From Aurantibacter_A sp965215845 (GTDB lineage: Bacteria; Bacteroidota; Bacteroidia; Flavobacteriales; Flavobacteriaceae), in NCBI GenBank assembly GCA_965215845.1, contig CBDCEL010000003.1, positions 434,001-498,000 on the forward strand: a stretch of 64,000 nucleotides of DNA, read 5' to 3'. The notes under the pieces were generated by a model that had not been told where the DNA came from, did no database searches, and saw nothing but the letters and a program-made list of their open reading frames with translations. Position 1 is the first letter of the stretch. Every line of letters begins with the position of its first letter. Shown here one piece after another: positions 1 to 9,225 of the stretch. The translations under genes were made by a program, and so were the position numbers.

Positions 1-497
1 TCGGAGTTCTGGTCCAAACAAATTTTGGGGGTGTTCTAGAAATTAATGGCGTTCCCATTGCAAAGGAACTCGATAATTACCCAAGGCAATATACCTACGA
101 TGTTGATGGGTCGTGTATGATGGTGGTATTGACCGATGCACCATTGGGCTCAAGAAATCTTGAACGGTTGGCAAAAAGAGCGATGATGGGCTTGGCCAAG
201 ACCGGAGGAATTGCCTCCAATGGCAGTGGGGATTATGTGATTGCGGCCTCCACCGCTGTTGACAACCTAATTCCCTATAAATCGGATGCCAATTTCAAAG
301 AGGTCAAGACCCTACGTAATTCAGCTGTTACCCCCCTTTTCTTGGCGACCATTGAAGCGACCGAAGAGGCGATCTTGAACTCATTGTTTGCGGCAGAGAC
401 CATTAAGGGCAGAAATGGACACGAAGTGAAATCCTTACCCATCGATAAAGTAATGACACTTATGAAAAAGTACAACAAGATCGGTTCTAAGAACTGA
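1..497 (+). CDS. P1 family peptidase (DmpA/BapA-type aminopeptidase), 5'-truncated by window edge
   Basis: Only the C-terminal part lies in the window; the reading frame is open from base 3 with no stop upstream. P1 peptidases are N-terminal-nucleophile hydrolases that self-cleave before a serine and then remove N-terminal residues from peptides or beta-peptides. The self-processing region is visible: Asp-Gly-Ser-Cys-Met-Met-Val-Val, with the likely nucleophile Ser codon at 111-113, followed by the family-typical TDAPL and, further on, NGSGDYVIA. An ATG at 117 lies just after the cleavage site and is not a real start. The M24 peptidase gene follows 30 nt downstream on the same strand, so the two peptide-degrading enzymes may be cotranscribed. 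Confidence 0.85.
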   Translation, partial: GVLVQTNFGGVLEINGVPIAKELDNYPRQYTYDVDGSCMMVVLTDAPLGSRNLERLAKRAMMGLAKTGGIASNGSGDYVIAASTAVDNLIPYKSDANFKEVKTLRNSAVTPLFLATIEATEEAILNSLFAAETIKGRNGHEVKSLPIDKVMTLMKKYNKIGSKN

Positions 498-527
498 CAT
501 TTAAAAGATATCCCATAAATCAGCGAT

Positions 528-1880
528 ATGAAGTTAATGCACATACAAATATCCGATTACAATTTAAAATGCCAAACGCGCATTAAAAATATAGTCACCT
601 TGTGTCTATTGTTTATAGTGACCACTTCCTTCGGTCAGGAGGCCATGAGACGCTGGCGAAAGCTGAACCAAATACGAAATGACAAGTTTGACTTGGTGTT
701 GCCCGAGGCCATGCGAGAGAATGGTATCGATATGTGGATCCTCGCCAATCGCGAGGGGAACTTCGACCCTTTGTACACCGATATGGGCGAGGGTTATGTT
801 GGTAGTACAGGGTACTATATTTTTACCGACACGGGAGAAGATCGTATCGAACGGGCGGTTCTGGGCATTAGTGGTTATTTGCTGGAGGAAGGCGATACTT
901 ATGACTACTATGGAGCCGTAGACGAATTAAAGGAATTTGTGACCAAAAGAGACCCGAAGACCATTGGTCTCAATATCTCCAAAAATTTTGGTGGTGCCGA
1001 CGGATTGACACATTCGGCCTATTTGGAATTGGCTGAAGTACTTGGAAAAAGGTACGAGGAACGTTTCGTATCAGCGGAGAAATTGGTCTCCGATTTCAGG
1101 GCAAGACGCGTTGCAAGTGAAATTGCGGTTTACGGGGAGGCCGGTGAACTTTCATATACCATTGCCGAAAAGGCCTTTTCAAATGAGGTGATAACACCAG
1201 GGGTAACTACACTTGAAGATGTGGCATGGTGGATGAAAGAACAGTTGTTCAAAAATAACTTGGGCTCCTCCTTTGGTATGCCTTCGGTGTATATCACAGG
1301 TCCCGACGGGGTCGAAGCGACTTCCTCAGACCGAATTATTCAACGAGGTGACGTCTTAATGATCGACTGGGGCGTTGGGTTGATGAATATGTTTACCGAT
1401 ATGAAACGGGTTGCCTATGTGCTCAAGGAGGGAGAGACCAAGGTACCTGCCGGAATTCAAAATGCCTTTGACCAAGGCGTCAAGGTACGCGACATTATCA
1501 AAAAGACGATCAAACCGGGCGTGACCGCCCAAAAGGCGGAAGATCATATCTATTCGGCATTGACGGATGCGGGATTCAATAAAATGGAAGCGTTCAACAA
1601 ATATACCGATCTTGATAAAACCGATGTGATCATAGGCTGTCATTCCGTTGGTAATTGGGGGCATGGTATCGGTCCTTCCATTGCCTTTTTCAATCCCGTT
1701 CGGATGGGGTACATACTCAAACCATCAAATTTGGTTTCCATTGAACTGTTCGCCTATACAAAGGTTCCCGAATGGGGCGGTAAAAAATTACGCATTCCGT
1801 TGGAAGATGATGCCGTAATCACCGAACGTGGCGTGGAGTGGTTATATCCCATAAACCCCAAAATTTTGGTCATCAAATAA
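528..1880 (+). CDS. Secreted M24 family metallopeptidase (Xaa-Pro aminopeptidase-like)
   Basis: 450 aa. M24 (pita-bread) enzymes use two metal ions to remove N-terminal residues, often before proline. The catalytic domain fills the C-terminal half. All five expected metal ligands are present in order: Asp in MIDWG, Asp in FTDMK, His in GHGIG, Glu in SIELF and Glu in PLEDD. The N-terminal half is a creatinase-like domain. A hydrophobic stretch at about residues 20-35 ending in TTSFGQ looks like a signal peptide, giving a periplasmic or secreted enzyme; the unusually long N-region before it means the true start could be slightly downstream. Substrate specificity cannot be told from sequence. 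Confidence 0.85.
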   Translation: MKLMHIQISDYNLKCQTRIKNIVTLCLLFIVTTSFGQEAMRRWRKLNQIRNDKFDLVLPEAMRENGIDMWILANREGNFDPLYTDMGEGYVGSTGYYIFTDTGEDRIERAVLGISGYLLEEGDTYDYYGAVDELKEFVTKRDPKTIGLNISKNFGGADGLTHSAYLELAEVLGKRYEERFVSAEKLVSDFRARRVASEIAVYGEAGELSYTIAEKAFSNEVITPGVTTLEDVAWWMKEQLFKNNLGSSFGMPSVYITGPDGVEATSSDRIIQRGDVLMIDWGVGLMNMFTDMKRVAYVLKEGETKVPAGIQNAFDQGVKVRDIIKKTIKPGVTAQKAEDHIYSALTDAGFNKMEAFNKYTDLDKTDVIIGCHSVGNWGHGIGPSIAFFNPVRMGYILKPSNLVSIELFAYTKVPEWGGKKLRIPLEDDAVITERGVEWLYPINPKILVIK

Positions 1881-2142
1881 AGACGGCCTTTGTTCGCATT
1901 TCGCTTGGGAGTTGTCATAGGTCTAAATCCATATAAGATTTTACAGGGAATGACTAAAAAGTTCTCCTATAGCTGAATTGGCCAATTTCCTTAAGTATTT
2001 ATCAAAAATTCGCTGAAATATATTTTTTCAACAAACAAATGAGCGTAAACTTGTAATCGCTTAACATCCTTTTACACTAAAACTTAATACTTAAATAGTA
2101 GTTCTCCCTTCAACATCGGCTAGCTGCAATTCTATCTTAGAT

Positions 2143-3273
2143 ATGCTCAGAAACATCTTGAAAGTCAAGCTTGATCCCAACAGAATTTACGGATTGGATA
2201 TTTTAAGGGCATTGGCTATCATTTTTGTTGTGATGGGACATGGAAAATCGTACCTGCCAACGGAATTCCATATAGTCCATAGCCTGATCGCTTTTGATGG
2301 TGTTTCGATTTTTTTTGTTCTGAGCGGTTTTTTGATCGGTGGAATACTTATTAAATTAATCGAAAACAATGAAACTTCATTTCGATTGTTGAAGAAGTTC
2401 TGGATCAGAAGATGGTTTCGCACATTACCAAACTATTATCTGATTCTGATTCTTTTGGTAATCTTGGGATTTTATCTTGATGAGGGTTTCTCGTTGGCCA
2501 AGGTGGCGGATTATTTTGTTTTCTCACAGAATTTATACTACCCACATCCATCGTGGTTTTTTCCTGAAGCCTGGAGTCTTAGTGTGGAAGAGTGGTTCTA
2601 TATCTTAATACCGCTGGTAATATTTGTTTTTATCAGGGTTCTCCGATTTAAACCCAACAAGGCAATATTGCTAACGGTAATCTCAATTCTATTTTCAGTC
2701 ACCCTTTTTAGATATTATCGATTTTCCCTTGTCGAAATCGAAACCCTCGGAGAATGGGACTTGACCTTTAGAAAACAAGTTTTTACGAGGTTAGATAGTT
2801 TGATGTTCGGTATTCTGGGGGCGTATGTACAGTATTATAGAGAAGTTTATTGGAAAAAGCACAAAATGACAATGTTATTTATTGGCTTATCGATTTTCGT
2901 GTTGATAAAGGTCATGCAGTTAAACAAAACCGCACCCGTGGATGGGTTGTACTTCTGCGTATTTTTCTTTACCATCGAGTCATGTGCCACGTTATTGACA
3001 CTACCTTTCCTAAGTAATTTGAAAAAGGGAAAAGGCTTTTTATACAGGTCCATAACTGTTATCAGCCTTATCTCCTACTCAATGTATCTGATCAACCTGG
3101 GTATTGTAAAAAAGATTATAATGAAAAATATTTCGGCTTATGAACCGATAGCAACTTCCATTGATGGTCTGTTGGAATATGGAACATTTTGGTCCATAAC
3201 CATTCTCTTGTCTATACTATTATACAAGTATTACGAATTACCGACGACAAGGTTACGAGATCGTTTTGGTTAG
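2143..3273 (+). CDS. Acyltransferase 3 family integral membrane protein (OafA/YrhL-like)
   Basis: 376 aa with about ten hydrophobic segments. The family transfers acyl groups, often O-acetyl, to surface glycans. Diagnostic motifs are present: LDILRALAIIFVVMGHG near the N-terminus with the conserved His, GVSIFFVLSGFLIGG, an RRWFRTLPNYY motif, and PEAWSLSVEEWFY. A glycosyltransferase gene lies just downstream on the opposite strand, so a role in modifying a surface polysaccharide is plausible but not shown. The 262-nt spacer upstream (1881-2142) is AT-rich and holds nothing I recognise. Confidence 0.85.
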   Translation: MLRNILKVKLDPNRIYGLDILRALAIIFVVMGHGKSYLPTEFHIVHSLIAFDGVSIFFVLSGFLIGGILIKLIENNETSFRLLKKFWIRRWFRTLPNYYLILILLVILGFYLDEGFSLAKVADYFVFSQNLYYPHPSWFFPEAWSLSVEEWFYILIPLVIFVFIRVLRFKPNKAILLTVISILFSVTLFRYYRFSLVEIETLGEWDLTFRKQVFTRLDSLMFGILGAYVQYYREVYWKKHKMTMLFIGLSIFVLIKVMQLNKTAPVDGLYFCVFFFTIESCATLLTLPFLSNLKKGKGFLYRSITVISLISYSMYLINLGIVKKIIMKNISAYEPIATSIDGLLEYGTFWSITILLSILLYKYYELPTTRLRDRFG

Positions 3274-3331
3274 AAGGCATTGAATGGATAATTAGAGAAA
3301 AGCCCAATTGTTTAGAGCTGCTATACTATTC

Positions 3332-4582
3332 CTAGATGTTTTCGTCAAGGGAATTCTTCTCCTCGATCCATTTGCCCATGTACTTGGTGGCCGACAGCGA
3401 CTGATGTTGAATCAAGGCACCCATAAAGTTGGTGTTGCGATGCTTTTTTAGGTTTCGGCGCGTAGTGCTTATTTTATTTCTGAATTTCGCATGAAGCTCA
3501 TTCTTATCGAATACCTCCTTGATGATTTCGATTCCCCGGTCTCTTGAATCAGCCCATGACCTATGGTTTTGATAGACCTCTATAGCTGCTTTGGCAAAGG
3601 CCTTAGGGTCGTCTGTAATTTGCCCGCACCAATCCGAACCCCGGTACATCCCTTCTGCCCCTATCGAAGTGGTAATACTTGGCGTACCGCAGCGCATGGC
3701 ATCTACCAACTTGCCCTTTTGTCCGGCTCCAAAACGCAAGGGCGCGAGCATAACGCGGGCCGTCGAGATTACTTCCAGCGCATCTTCGGCCCAACCGCGA
3801 ATCAAGAACCCCTCGTCCTTATTATGAAGTTGGTAAATTTTTTCAGGAAGATTTCCGCCGTAAACATTAATGGTTACCTCAGGCAATTCCTTATGTATCA
3901 ATGGCCAGATATCTTTTTTGAGATATTCGATGGCGTCAACATTGGGGGAATGTCCACCAAAACCAATGAACACAAAATCCTTTCGTTCTTCAAAAGAGGG
4001 CCATTTATCAATTGTTTGATCGGATAGCGGCTCTATCATAAAAGGGAGGTGCAATAGCAAAGATTCATGATTGGGTAAAATAGTTTTCAACAGTTGCGTT
4101 TCGAAGTTGGAAATGATCAACGAAATATCAGAGCGCAGTATACTGGCCACCTCCCGTTTGGTCATATCGTATTGCAACCAATATTCCTGGGACCAAGGCG
4201 TATTCCTTTTTAAGGCCTCCTCCCGTGATTTTCTAAGGGAATGCAAATCTTCGGTATCCAAAATGCGTATGGCGCCTGGAATATTTGCGGCAACGCGCCA
4301 ACCAAATTGTTCTTCTGTCATGAAGCGATCGAATAGCACGACATCAGGATTCAATTTTTTGACAAAATCGTCAAAACTTGAATGATTCAATCGAATGGAG
4401 GCCAAGGAGATTTCCTTGAAATAATCGACGTTGGCGGTAGATTTATCGGCCGTACTCGCAATGGTAATCTGAAAATTCTCCCCTATGAAAAAGTCGGCCA
4501 ACTGCATTAGCCTGACACCCACAGCGGAATAGGTCGGGGCAGGCCAATTTGAGGTAATGATGAGGAGTTTTCCCAAGTTCAA
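3332..4582 (-). CDS. Glycosyltransferase (GT4-like, GT-B fold)
   Basis: 416 aa. The N-terminal half begins LLIITSNWPAPTYSAVGVR, the usual glycine-containing acceptor-side loop of GT-B enzymes. The C-terminal half carries FVFIGFGGHSPNVDAIEYL and LAPLRFGAGQKGKLVDAMRCGTP, which matches the donor-binding region of GT4 and related enzymes. No signal peptide or membrane segment, so it should work on the cytoplasmic side. It is transcribed in the same direction as the helicase gene 60 nt upstream but convergently with the acyltransferase. Sugar donor and acceptor are unknown. Confidence 0.75.
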   Translation of the reverse strand: MNLGKLLIITSNWPAPTYSAVGVRLMQLADFFIGENFQITIASTADKSTANVDYFKEISLASIRLNHSSFDDFVKKLNPDVVLFDRFMTEEQFGWRVAANIPGAIRILDTEDLHSLRKSREEALKRNTPWSQEYWLQYDMTKREVASILRSDISLIISNFETQLLKTILPNHESLLLHLPFMIEPLSDQTIDKWPSFEERKDFVFIGFGGHSPNVDAIEYLKKDIWPLIHKELPEVTINVYGGNLPEKIYQLHNKDEGFLIRGWAEDALEVISTARVMLAPLRFGAGQKGKLVDAMRCGTPSITTSIGAEGMYRGSDWCGQITDDPKAFAKAAIEVYQNHRSWADSRDRGIEIIKEVFDKNELHAKFRNKISTTRRNLKKHRNTNFMGALIQHQSLSATKYMGKWIEEKNSLDENI

Positions 4583-4642
4583 ATTTAAGTGTCAAATACA
4601 AACCCAAAACTATTGACCCGCAATTCGCGCCTCGTACTTCAA

Positions 4643-6178
4643 TCACATTTTGGCCGCAAACTTTTGCGAAATGCTCAGGCGCAGCTTACGCTCGTAATCC
4701 TCCTCGAGCCACTCTTTATAGTTCTTGGTATTATTCATAATACAGTACGAGTATTGTCGAACGCGATAGGCGATTTCTTCCTTAAGCTCTTTGGCAAGGA
4801 TACGGGCATCAAAAACGTCATCGGCATTTTCGACACAAATTTGCGCATGCTGGGCAATGCTTCGCTCCAACACGGTTTTAGATTTCAGACCTTGGGCGAA
4901 GACCTTTTTATATTCTTCCTTTATATCAAAATCAAGATGCTTTGATTTCTCAAATTTTTTGCGCAAATCCTTGGGCATTTCATAGATGAATTCGCGCTCG
5001 ATATCCTCGTCGTTCTTGATATTCTCCAGAAAGAAATCAGGGAAATGAAAAATCTCCTGCCAGTCTACCGGTGCCTCCCACATTCCGAAACGGGCAACAT
5101 TGTTCCCCAGATCGACAACCGTGAATTCTTCCTTTCCCGGCAAAATACGCGACCCCCTACCTATCATTTGAAAATAAAGTGTCAAAGACCGGGTCGCCCG
5201 ATTCAACATAATTGTCTCGACCGTCGGTTCATCGAAGCCCGTGGTCAAAATACTGACCGAGGTCAAAATGGCATCCGGAGTCTCGGAAAACCATTGCAGG
5301 ATTTCTTTCCGCTCCGCGGCGCTGTTCTTATTATCAAGATGTCTGATGTTATATCCAGCCTTCTTAAAAGTTTCAAAAACGTAGCGAGAAGTATTGATTC
5401 CGTTATTAAAAATCAATGTCTTGGTACCCTTGGCCACCTCTTCATAAGCCGTCATCAGTTTACTCAACATAGTCTGATTGCCATAAAGCTCATCAGAGGA
5501 TTTGACGGTATAATCACCATTAATACCCAATTTCAAACTTTGCAGCCCAACATCATAACTATAGACATCTGCCTTGGCCAGAAACTTTTTTTTGATCAAT
5601 GAGGCAATCGATTCGCCGACGATCAATTTCTTGTAATTGTCTTTCATCGGCAACTTGATGTTCGAGCTCAAAGGAGTTGCCGTGACACCGAGTATAATGG
5701 ATTTTTCAAAATACTTGAACAGTTTTCGAAAGGAATTATAATGGGCCTCATCGATGATGACCAATCCCACGTTGTTGATCTCAATGGCATTTTCCTGTAG
5801 GCGATTGTTCAAGGTTTCGACCATTGCCACAAAGCACATATACTCATCTTGGTCATTGAGTTCCTTGACCTCGCTGTTGATGATCTTGTTCTTTACCCTA
5901 AAACCCGTTAACATTTTTGATGTCTGAAGGCTAAGTTCGATCCGGTGGGTAAGTACGACAACCTTTTTGTTGGTTTTCTTGATATAACGTTTTGCGATCT
6001 CGGAGAAAACAACTGTTTTACCTCCTCCGGTCGGCAATTGATATAACAGGTTTTCATCTGTCGAAGTTGTATCGAGATGCTCAAAAATGGTATTGAGATC
6101 TTCGATCTGATAATCGTAAAGCGTTTTTTCGGCTATATCTTTTTGTAGTTCCAAGAAATGGACGGGATTTAAATTCAA
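4643..6178 (-). CDS. Superfamily 2 DEAD/DEAH-box helicase
   Basis: 511 aa. Walker A is LPTGGGKTVV, Walker B is IIDEAH, motif III is GVTATP, and motif VI is QMIGRGSRI, all in the correct order. This arrangement is that of the type III restriction Res/YeeB-like branch of SF2. No nuclease, methylase or zinc module is fused, and no restriction or DNA-modification gene is adjacent, so it appears to be a stand-alone DNA or RNA helicase. The last 110 residues are charged and of unknown fold. Confidence 0.85.
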   Translation of the reverse strand: MNLNPVHFLELQKDIAEKTLYDYQIEDLNTIFEHLDTTSTDENLLYQLPTGGGKTVVFSEIAKRYIKKTNKKVVVLTHRIELSLQTSKMLTGFRVKNKIINSEVKELNDQDEYMCFVAMVETLNNRLQENAIEINNVGLVIIDEAHYNSFRKLFKYFEKSIILGVTATPLSSNIKLPMKDNYKKLIVGESIASLIKKKFLAKADVYSYDVGLQSLKLGINGDYTVKSSDELYGNQTMLSKLMTAYEEVAKGTKTLIFNNGINTSRYVFETFKKAGYNIRHLDNKNSAAERKEILQWFSETPDAILTSVSILTTGFDEPTVETIMLNRATRSLTLYFQMIGRGSRILPGKEEFTVVDLGNNVARFGMWEAPVDWQEIFHFPDFFLENIKNDEDIEREFIYEMPKDLRKKFEKSKHLDFDIKEEYKKVFAQGLKSKTVLERSIAQHAQICVENADDVFDARILAKELKEEIAYRVRQYSYCIMNNTKNYKEWLEEDYERKLRLSISQKFAAKM

Positions 6179-6272
6179 ACAAGACGGGGATGTATTGTTT
6201 GCCCCGACCGCAATTTTGCAAAATTAACGGAAATTTATACTTGATGGAAATATAAAGGTCGAAATCTAACGT

Positions 6273-7202
6273 TTAGTATCCCCTGCTTTTGGAAACAAGG
6301 TTCAAGAGCGGTTCCCCAGCCTGTAGTCTTCGATAATTTTCGATGACTTGCGGAACTACCGATTCGGTGTCGGAAACACTGGCGTAATGTGGGGTCATAT
6401 GAATTTTTGGATGCCCCCAAAAGGGATGATTTGCATTCGGAGGTTCTTGGTGGTAAACATCAAGGCCGGCGCCTGAAAGATGTTCCTTGTCCAACATCTC
6501 GATCAGGTCTTCGTCGACCAAATGTCCGCCTCGGGCCACATTGATGAGGTAGGCGCCCTTTGGAAGGTGAAGAAAAAGTTTTTTATTGAGGATTCCGGCG
6601 GTTTCATCTGTCAAAGGCAACAGGCATACCAGAATTTCAGTGGTCTCCAAAAATGCCGATAGCTCATTCTGCCCGGCGAACGATTTTACCTTTTCAAGCG
6701 ATTTTCTCGATTTCGACCACCCCTGTACTTTGAATCCGAATTTGACCAGGTCACCGGCCAGCACTTGTCCGAGTGCCCCCATACCAAGAATTCCAACTTT
6801 GAAGTCGGCAATACGGTGATATTGTTTCGGACTCCAAACCTTATAGACTTGATCCAATTTATATTGATCAAGATTCTTCAAATGACTTAGAATTACCGCC
6901 AAAACATGTTCCGACATATCCTTTGCCAAAAACGTATCGACCACCCTTGTTATCGGAAGGTGGGTAGGCGCTTCGGGATCCTCGAAAATAAAATCGACCC
7001 CTGCCCCACTCGATGCTATACATTTTAGATTGGGATAGCCAGCCAATGCGCCCTTGTGATGTTTCCAAACCAACGCCATGTCAATGGAAGCATGATCGTG
7101 TTCATCGTGATAGCCAAAAACAGGAAGATTGGAATCGGCCGCCAATAACGCCTCCTTCCACATATTTATTTTATCGTCTTGCCGTATGATTACAATTGCC
7201 AT
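6273..7202 (-). CDS. ghrA: Glyoxylate/hydroxypyruvate reductase A-like D-2-hydroxyacid dehydrogenase
   Basis: 309 aa, the usual GhrA length. The NAD(P)-binding glycine motif is GILGMGALGQVLA at about residue 137. The catalytic residues of the family are present: Arg in NVARGGHLVDE, Glu in YHQEPP and His in MTPHYAS. The enzyme should reduce glyoxylate or hydroxypyruvate in the cytosol. The 57-nt gap to the next gene upstream contains a short tandem repeat. Confidence 0.82.
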   Translation of the reverse strand: MAIVIIRQDDKINMWKEALLAADSNLPVFGYHDEHDHASIDMALVWKHHKGALAGYPNLKCIASSGAGVDFIFEDPEAPTHLPITRVVDTFLAKDMSEHVLAVILSHLKNLDQYKLDQVYKVWSPKQYHRIADFKVGILGMGALGQVLAGDLVKFGFKVQGWSKSRKSLEKVKSFAGQNELSAFLETTEILVCLLPLTDETAGILNKKLFLHLPKGAYLINVARGGHLVDEDLIEMLDKEHLSGAGLDVYHQEPPNANHPFWGHPKIHMTPHYASVSDTESVVPQVIENYRRLQAGEPLLNLVSKSRGY

Positions 7203-7211
7203 ATCTTATTA

Positions 7212-7239
7212 AAATTCCAAATTCCAAATTCCAAATTCC
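7212..7239. repeat. Heptanucleotide tandem repeat AAATTCC x4
   Basis: Four perfect head-to-tail copies of AAATTCC lie in the short gap upstream of ghrA, followed by two degenerate units (AAAACCC, AAATTC) to about 7252. It sits 10 nt before the ghrA start codon, so changes in copy number could alter spacing in its leader. Confidence 0.85.
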
Positions 7240-7258
7240 AAAACCCAAATTCATCGGC

Positions 7259-7774
7259 CTATGCCACTATGTCCAACGCCTTTGAAAATCCTTCCGAAAA
7301 CAGCCAATTTCGTTCATGGGTCTGCAAATGGATTTTCTCGAGACGTGCTTTGAATTCATGAACCATTCCGTTCAAAGAAATAAATTGCACCGCTTCGTTA
7401 AACGAGTTCAGCATGCTCTTATAAAACGCATCGGGCACATTTTTTTCTTGTTCAAAGGTCTGGGCGATTTCAAGGTTGAACAACATCAAATCAGCAATTA
7501 GATGTGGATCAACGCCCAATTTGATAAAGTGCTTTATAAATTTCTGGGCGATCGACCTTCTGGCTTTTGGCCTTCTACGCTTTAGTGGAAAATACTCATT
7601 GGAAATTTTTGCCTTGGCCTGTTGGATCAGTTTATCCTCCTTCGGATTGAACACAAAGTCATAGTACTCCTTCACCACCGGAAAGCGTAAATAAAGGTCC
7701 ATCATTTGCTCTTCCAAATCTGATTTCGGAAGCTCGGACAAATATTTTTTAAGTGCTCTTTTGCTCATTCCCAA
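7259..7774 (-). CDS. DUF6155 family protein
   Basis: 171 aa, soluble, highly charged and mainly helical. The beginning MSKRALKKYLSELPKSDLEE resembles DUF6155, a Bacteroidota family of unknown function; the family call is from memory of that N-terminal pattern. A basic patch (KRRRPKARR) near residue 65 could contact nucleic acid, but this is speculation. It is transcribed away from rpoD. There are two near start codons (MGMSK); the second lies 6 nt downstream. Confidence 0.65.
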   Translation of the reverse strand: MGMSKRALKKYLSELPKSDLEEQMMDLYLRFPVVKEYYDFVFNPKEDKLIQQAKAKISNEYFPLKRRRPKARRSIAQKFIKHFIKLGVDPHLIADLMLFNLEIAQTFEQEKNVPDAFYKSMLNSFNEAVQFISLNGMVHEFKARLEKIHLQTHERNWLFSEGFSKALDIVA

Positions 7775-7952
7775 TCTTGAACCGATTCAAAAATAGGATT
7801 AAAAAAGCGATTCAGCCCAATAAATATCGAAGGGTCATATAGGTCATAAAATTGTCATAATTAATGTATAAGAAAACCCCAACTTTCTTGGAAAAGACGC
7901 AATTATGACGTATAATGAGAACTTATACAATCCAAATTAATATACATTATAT

Positions 7953-8816
7953 ATGAGGCAATTAAAGATTATCAAGCAGGTAACCAACAGAGAATCAAAA
8001 TCCCTCGACAAGTACCTGCAAGATATCAGCAAAATTGATTTAATAACCGCAAGTGAAGAAGTTGAACTGGCCCAAAGAATAAGAGCTGGGGATCAGGCCG
8101 CCCTCGAAAAGTTAACTACCGCCAATTTGAGATTTGTCGTCTCTGTGGCCAAACAATACCAAAATCAAGGACTCAAATTACCGGATCTCATCAATGAAGG
8201 AAATCTTGGACTCGTAAAAGCCGCAAAGCGTTTCGATGAAACCAGAGGTTTTAAGTTTATCTCATACGCAGTTTGGTGGATTCGGCAATCGATCCTTCAA
8301 GCCTTGGCAGAACAATCACGTGTGGTACGCCTACCTTTGAACAAGATCGGTTCGATAAACAAGATCAAAAAGACGTTTTCTTATTTGGAGCAAGCACATG
8401 AGCGCCCACCTTCGGCAGAAGAAATTGCAAAAGAGCTTGAAATGACCGTTAGCGAGGTCAAGCAGTCGATCAAAAATTCAGGACGACATGTCTCCATGGA
8501 TGCTCCGCTTCGTGAAGGGGAAGATTCGAATCTGTACGATGTACTTCGTGCCGGGGAATCACCCAAGCCCGACAAATTGTTGATGCAGCAGTCTTTAAAT
8601 ACGGAAATCAATCGTGCCTTGGAGACACTCTCTCCGCGTGAGGCCGATGTTGTCAAGCTTTACTACGGTATCGGGGACCAACAATCGATGACCCTGGCCG
8701 AAATCGGGCAGACCTTCGATTTAACAAGGGAAAGGGTTCGCCAGATTCGAGAGAAGGCGATTCGAAAGCTACGACATAATTCCCGGAGCAAGTTGCTGAA
8801 AACCTATTTAGGTTAA
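7953..8816 (+). CDS. rpoD: Primary RNA polymerase sigma factor
   Basis: 287 aa, the short Bacteroidota form of the vegetative sigma factor lacking region 1.1. Region 1.2 is SLDKYLQDISKIDLI. Region 2 includes ANLRFVVSVAKQY, GNLGLVKAAKRFD and FKFISYAVWWIRQSI, which bind core polymerase and melt the -10 region. Region 3 follows. Region 4 contains LSPREADVVKLYYG and a helix-turn-helix ending in TRERVRQIREKAIRKLR. It recognises the unusual Bacteroidota promoter (TTTG / TAnnTTTG). The gene is followed by a strong terminator. Confidence 0.97.
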   Translation: MRQLKIIKQVTNRESKSLDKYLQDISKIDLITASEEVELAQRIRAGDQAALEKLTTANLRFVVSVAKQYQNQGLKLPDLINEGNLGLVKAAKRFDETRGFKFISYAVWWIRQSILQALAEQSRVVRLPLNKIGSINKIKKTFSYLEQAHERPPSAEEIAKELEMTVSEVKQSIKNSGRHVSMDAPLREGEDSNLYDVLRAGESPKPDKLLMQQSLNTEINRALETLSPREADVVKLYYGIGDQQSMTLAEIGQTFDLTRERVRQIREKAIRKLRHNSRSKLLKTYLG

Positions 8817-8839
8817 AGCCCGGATATTTATATTACATC

Positions 8840-8875
8840 AAAAAAGCCCCGACAGAATCGTCGGGGCTTTTTTTT
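8840..8875. terminator. Strong bidirectional intrinsic terminator downstream of rpoD
   Basis: Perfect 8-bp stem GCCCCGAC (8846-8853) / GTCGGGGC (8860-8867) with a 6-nt loop. It is flanked by a run of A on the left and a run of T on the right, so it has a U-tract on both strands. On the plus strand it ends rpoD; on the minus strand it lies 17 nt beyond the stop of the microprotein pair. Confidence 0.93.
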
Positions 8876-8891
8876 GTACAACTAAATATAA

Positions 8892-8993
8892 CTAGGAGTA
8901 ACTTAATTTGCTGATATTGAAATCAGTCAAAATATCGTTTAAGTCTTCAATAAAATTCAAATAAGCAGCGTTGTCAGGGTTTTGATTTGCCAT
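8892..8993 (-). CDS. Microprotein, 33 aa, second of a tandem paralogous pair
   Basis: ATG at 8993, TAG at 8892. The peptide has a core YLNFIEDLNDIL followed by an Ile/Leu-spaced tail ending in SY, with five acidic residues and one Lys. The upstream 32-aa microprotein has the matching core YLDFLQELNEIL and a similar spacing of hydrophobic residues to its own terminal DY. That shared pattern, the tandem arrangement 35 nt apart and the terminator 17 nt downstream are the reasons for calling it a gene. It could form an acidic amphipathic helix. No known family recognised. Confidence 0.55.
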   Translation of the reverse strand: MANQNPDNAAYLNFIEDLNDILTDFNISKLSYS

Positions 8994-9028
8994 AATTTTG
9001 AGATTTGGGAATCTGGGTCGGGTCTCGA

Positions 9029-9127
9029 CTACATATAGTCGAGCTCCGCCAGTTCGTTAATACTTAAAATTTCGTTTAATTCTTGAAGGAAGTCTAGGTA
9101 CTCTTCCCCGTAGGTATCATAAAGCAT
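9029..9127 (-). CDS. Microprotein, 32 aa, first of a tandem paralogous pair
   Basis: ATG at 9127, TAG at 9029. Strongly acidic: nine Asp/Glu and no Lys or Arg. The central YLDFLQELNEIL aligns without gaps to the second microprotein's YLNFIEDLNDIL, and both continue with spaced Leu/Ile to a final aromatic. It is preceded by a possible promoter (9192-9225, minus strand) with a leader of about 55 nt. No signal peptide or transmembrane segment; probably a cytosolic helix. It could act as a regulator, an antitoxin-like partner or a signalling peptide; nothing in the sequence decides between these. Confidence 0.55.
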   Translation of the reverse strand: MLYDTYGEEYLDFLQELNEILSINELAELDYM

Positions 9128-9191
9128 AGTGGTTCGAGGGTTTGGTTACCGATTCACCGGTGTTGATTTGGGTTTTTTTAATTTACTTGTG

Positions 9192-9225
9192 TAAACTTAT
9201 TGATAAGGTAGGATGAAAACAACAA
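9192..9225 (-). promoter_or_regulatory. Possible Bacteroidota-type promoter for the microprotein pair
   Basis: On the minus strand a TAAGTTTA box (9192-9199) is one base from the TAnnTTTG -7 consensus. A TTG (9220-9222), immediately preceded by TTTG (9223-9226), lies 20 nt upstream, as expected for the -33 element. Transcription would start roughly 55 nt before the first microprotein ATG. The remaining spacer to 9520 shows no further gene; together 9128-9520 is noncoding as far as I can see. Confidence 0.35.

Noticed and set aside
4643..6178. Type III or type I restriction system
   Set aside because: Only the helicase is present; no methylase, specificity or nuclease gene adjacent.
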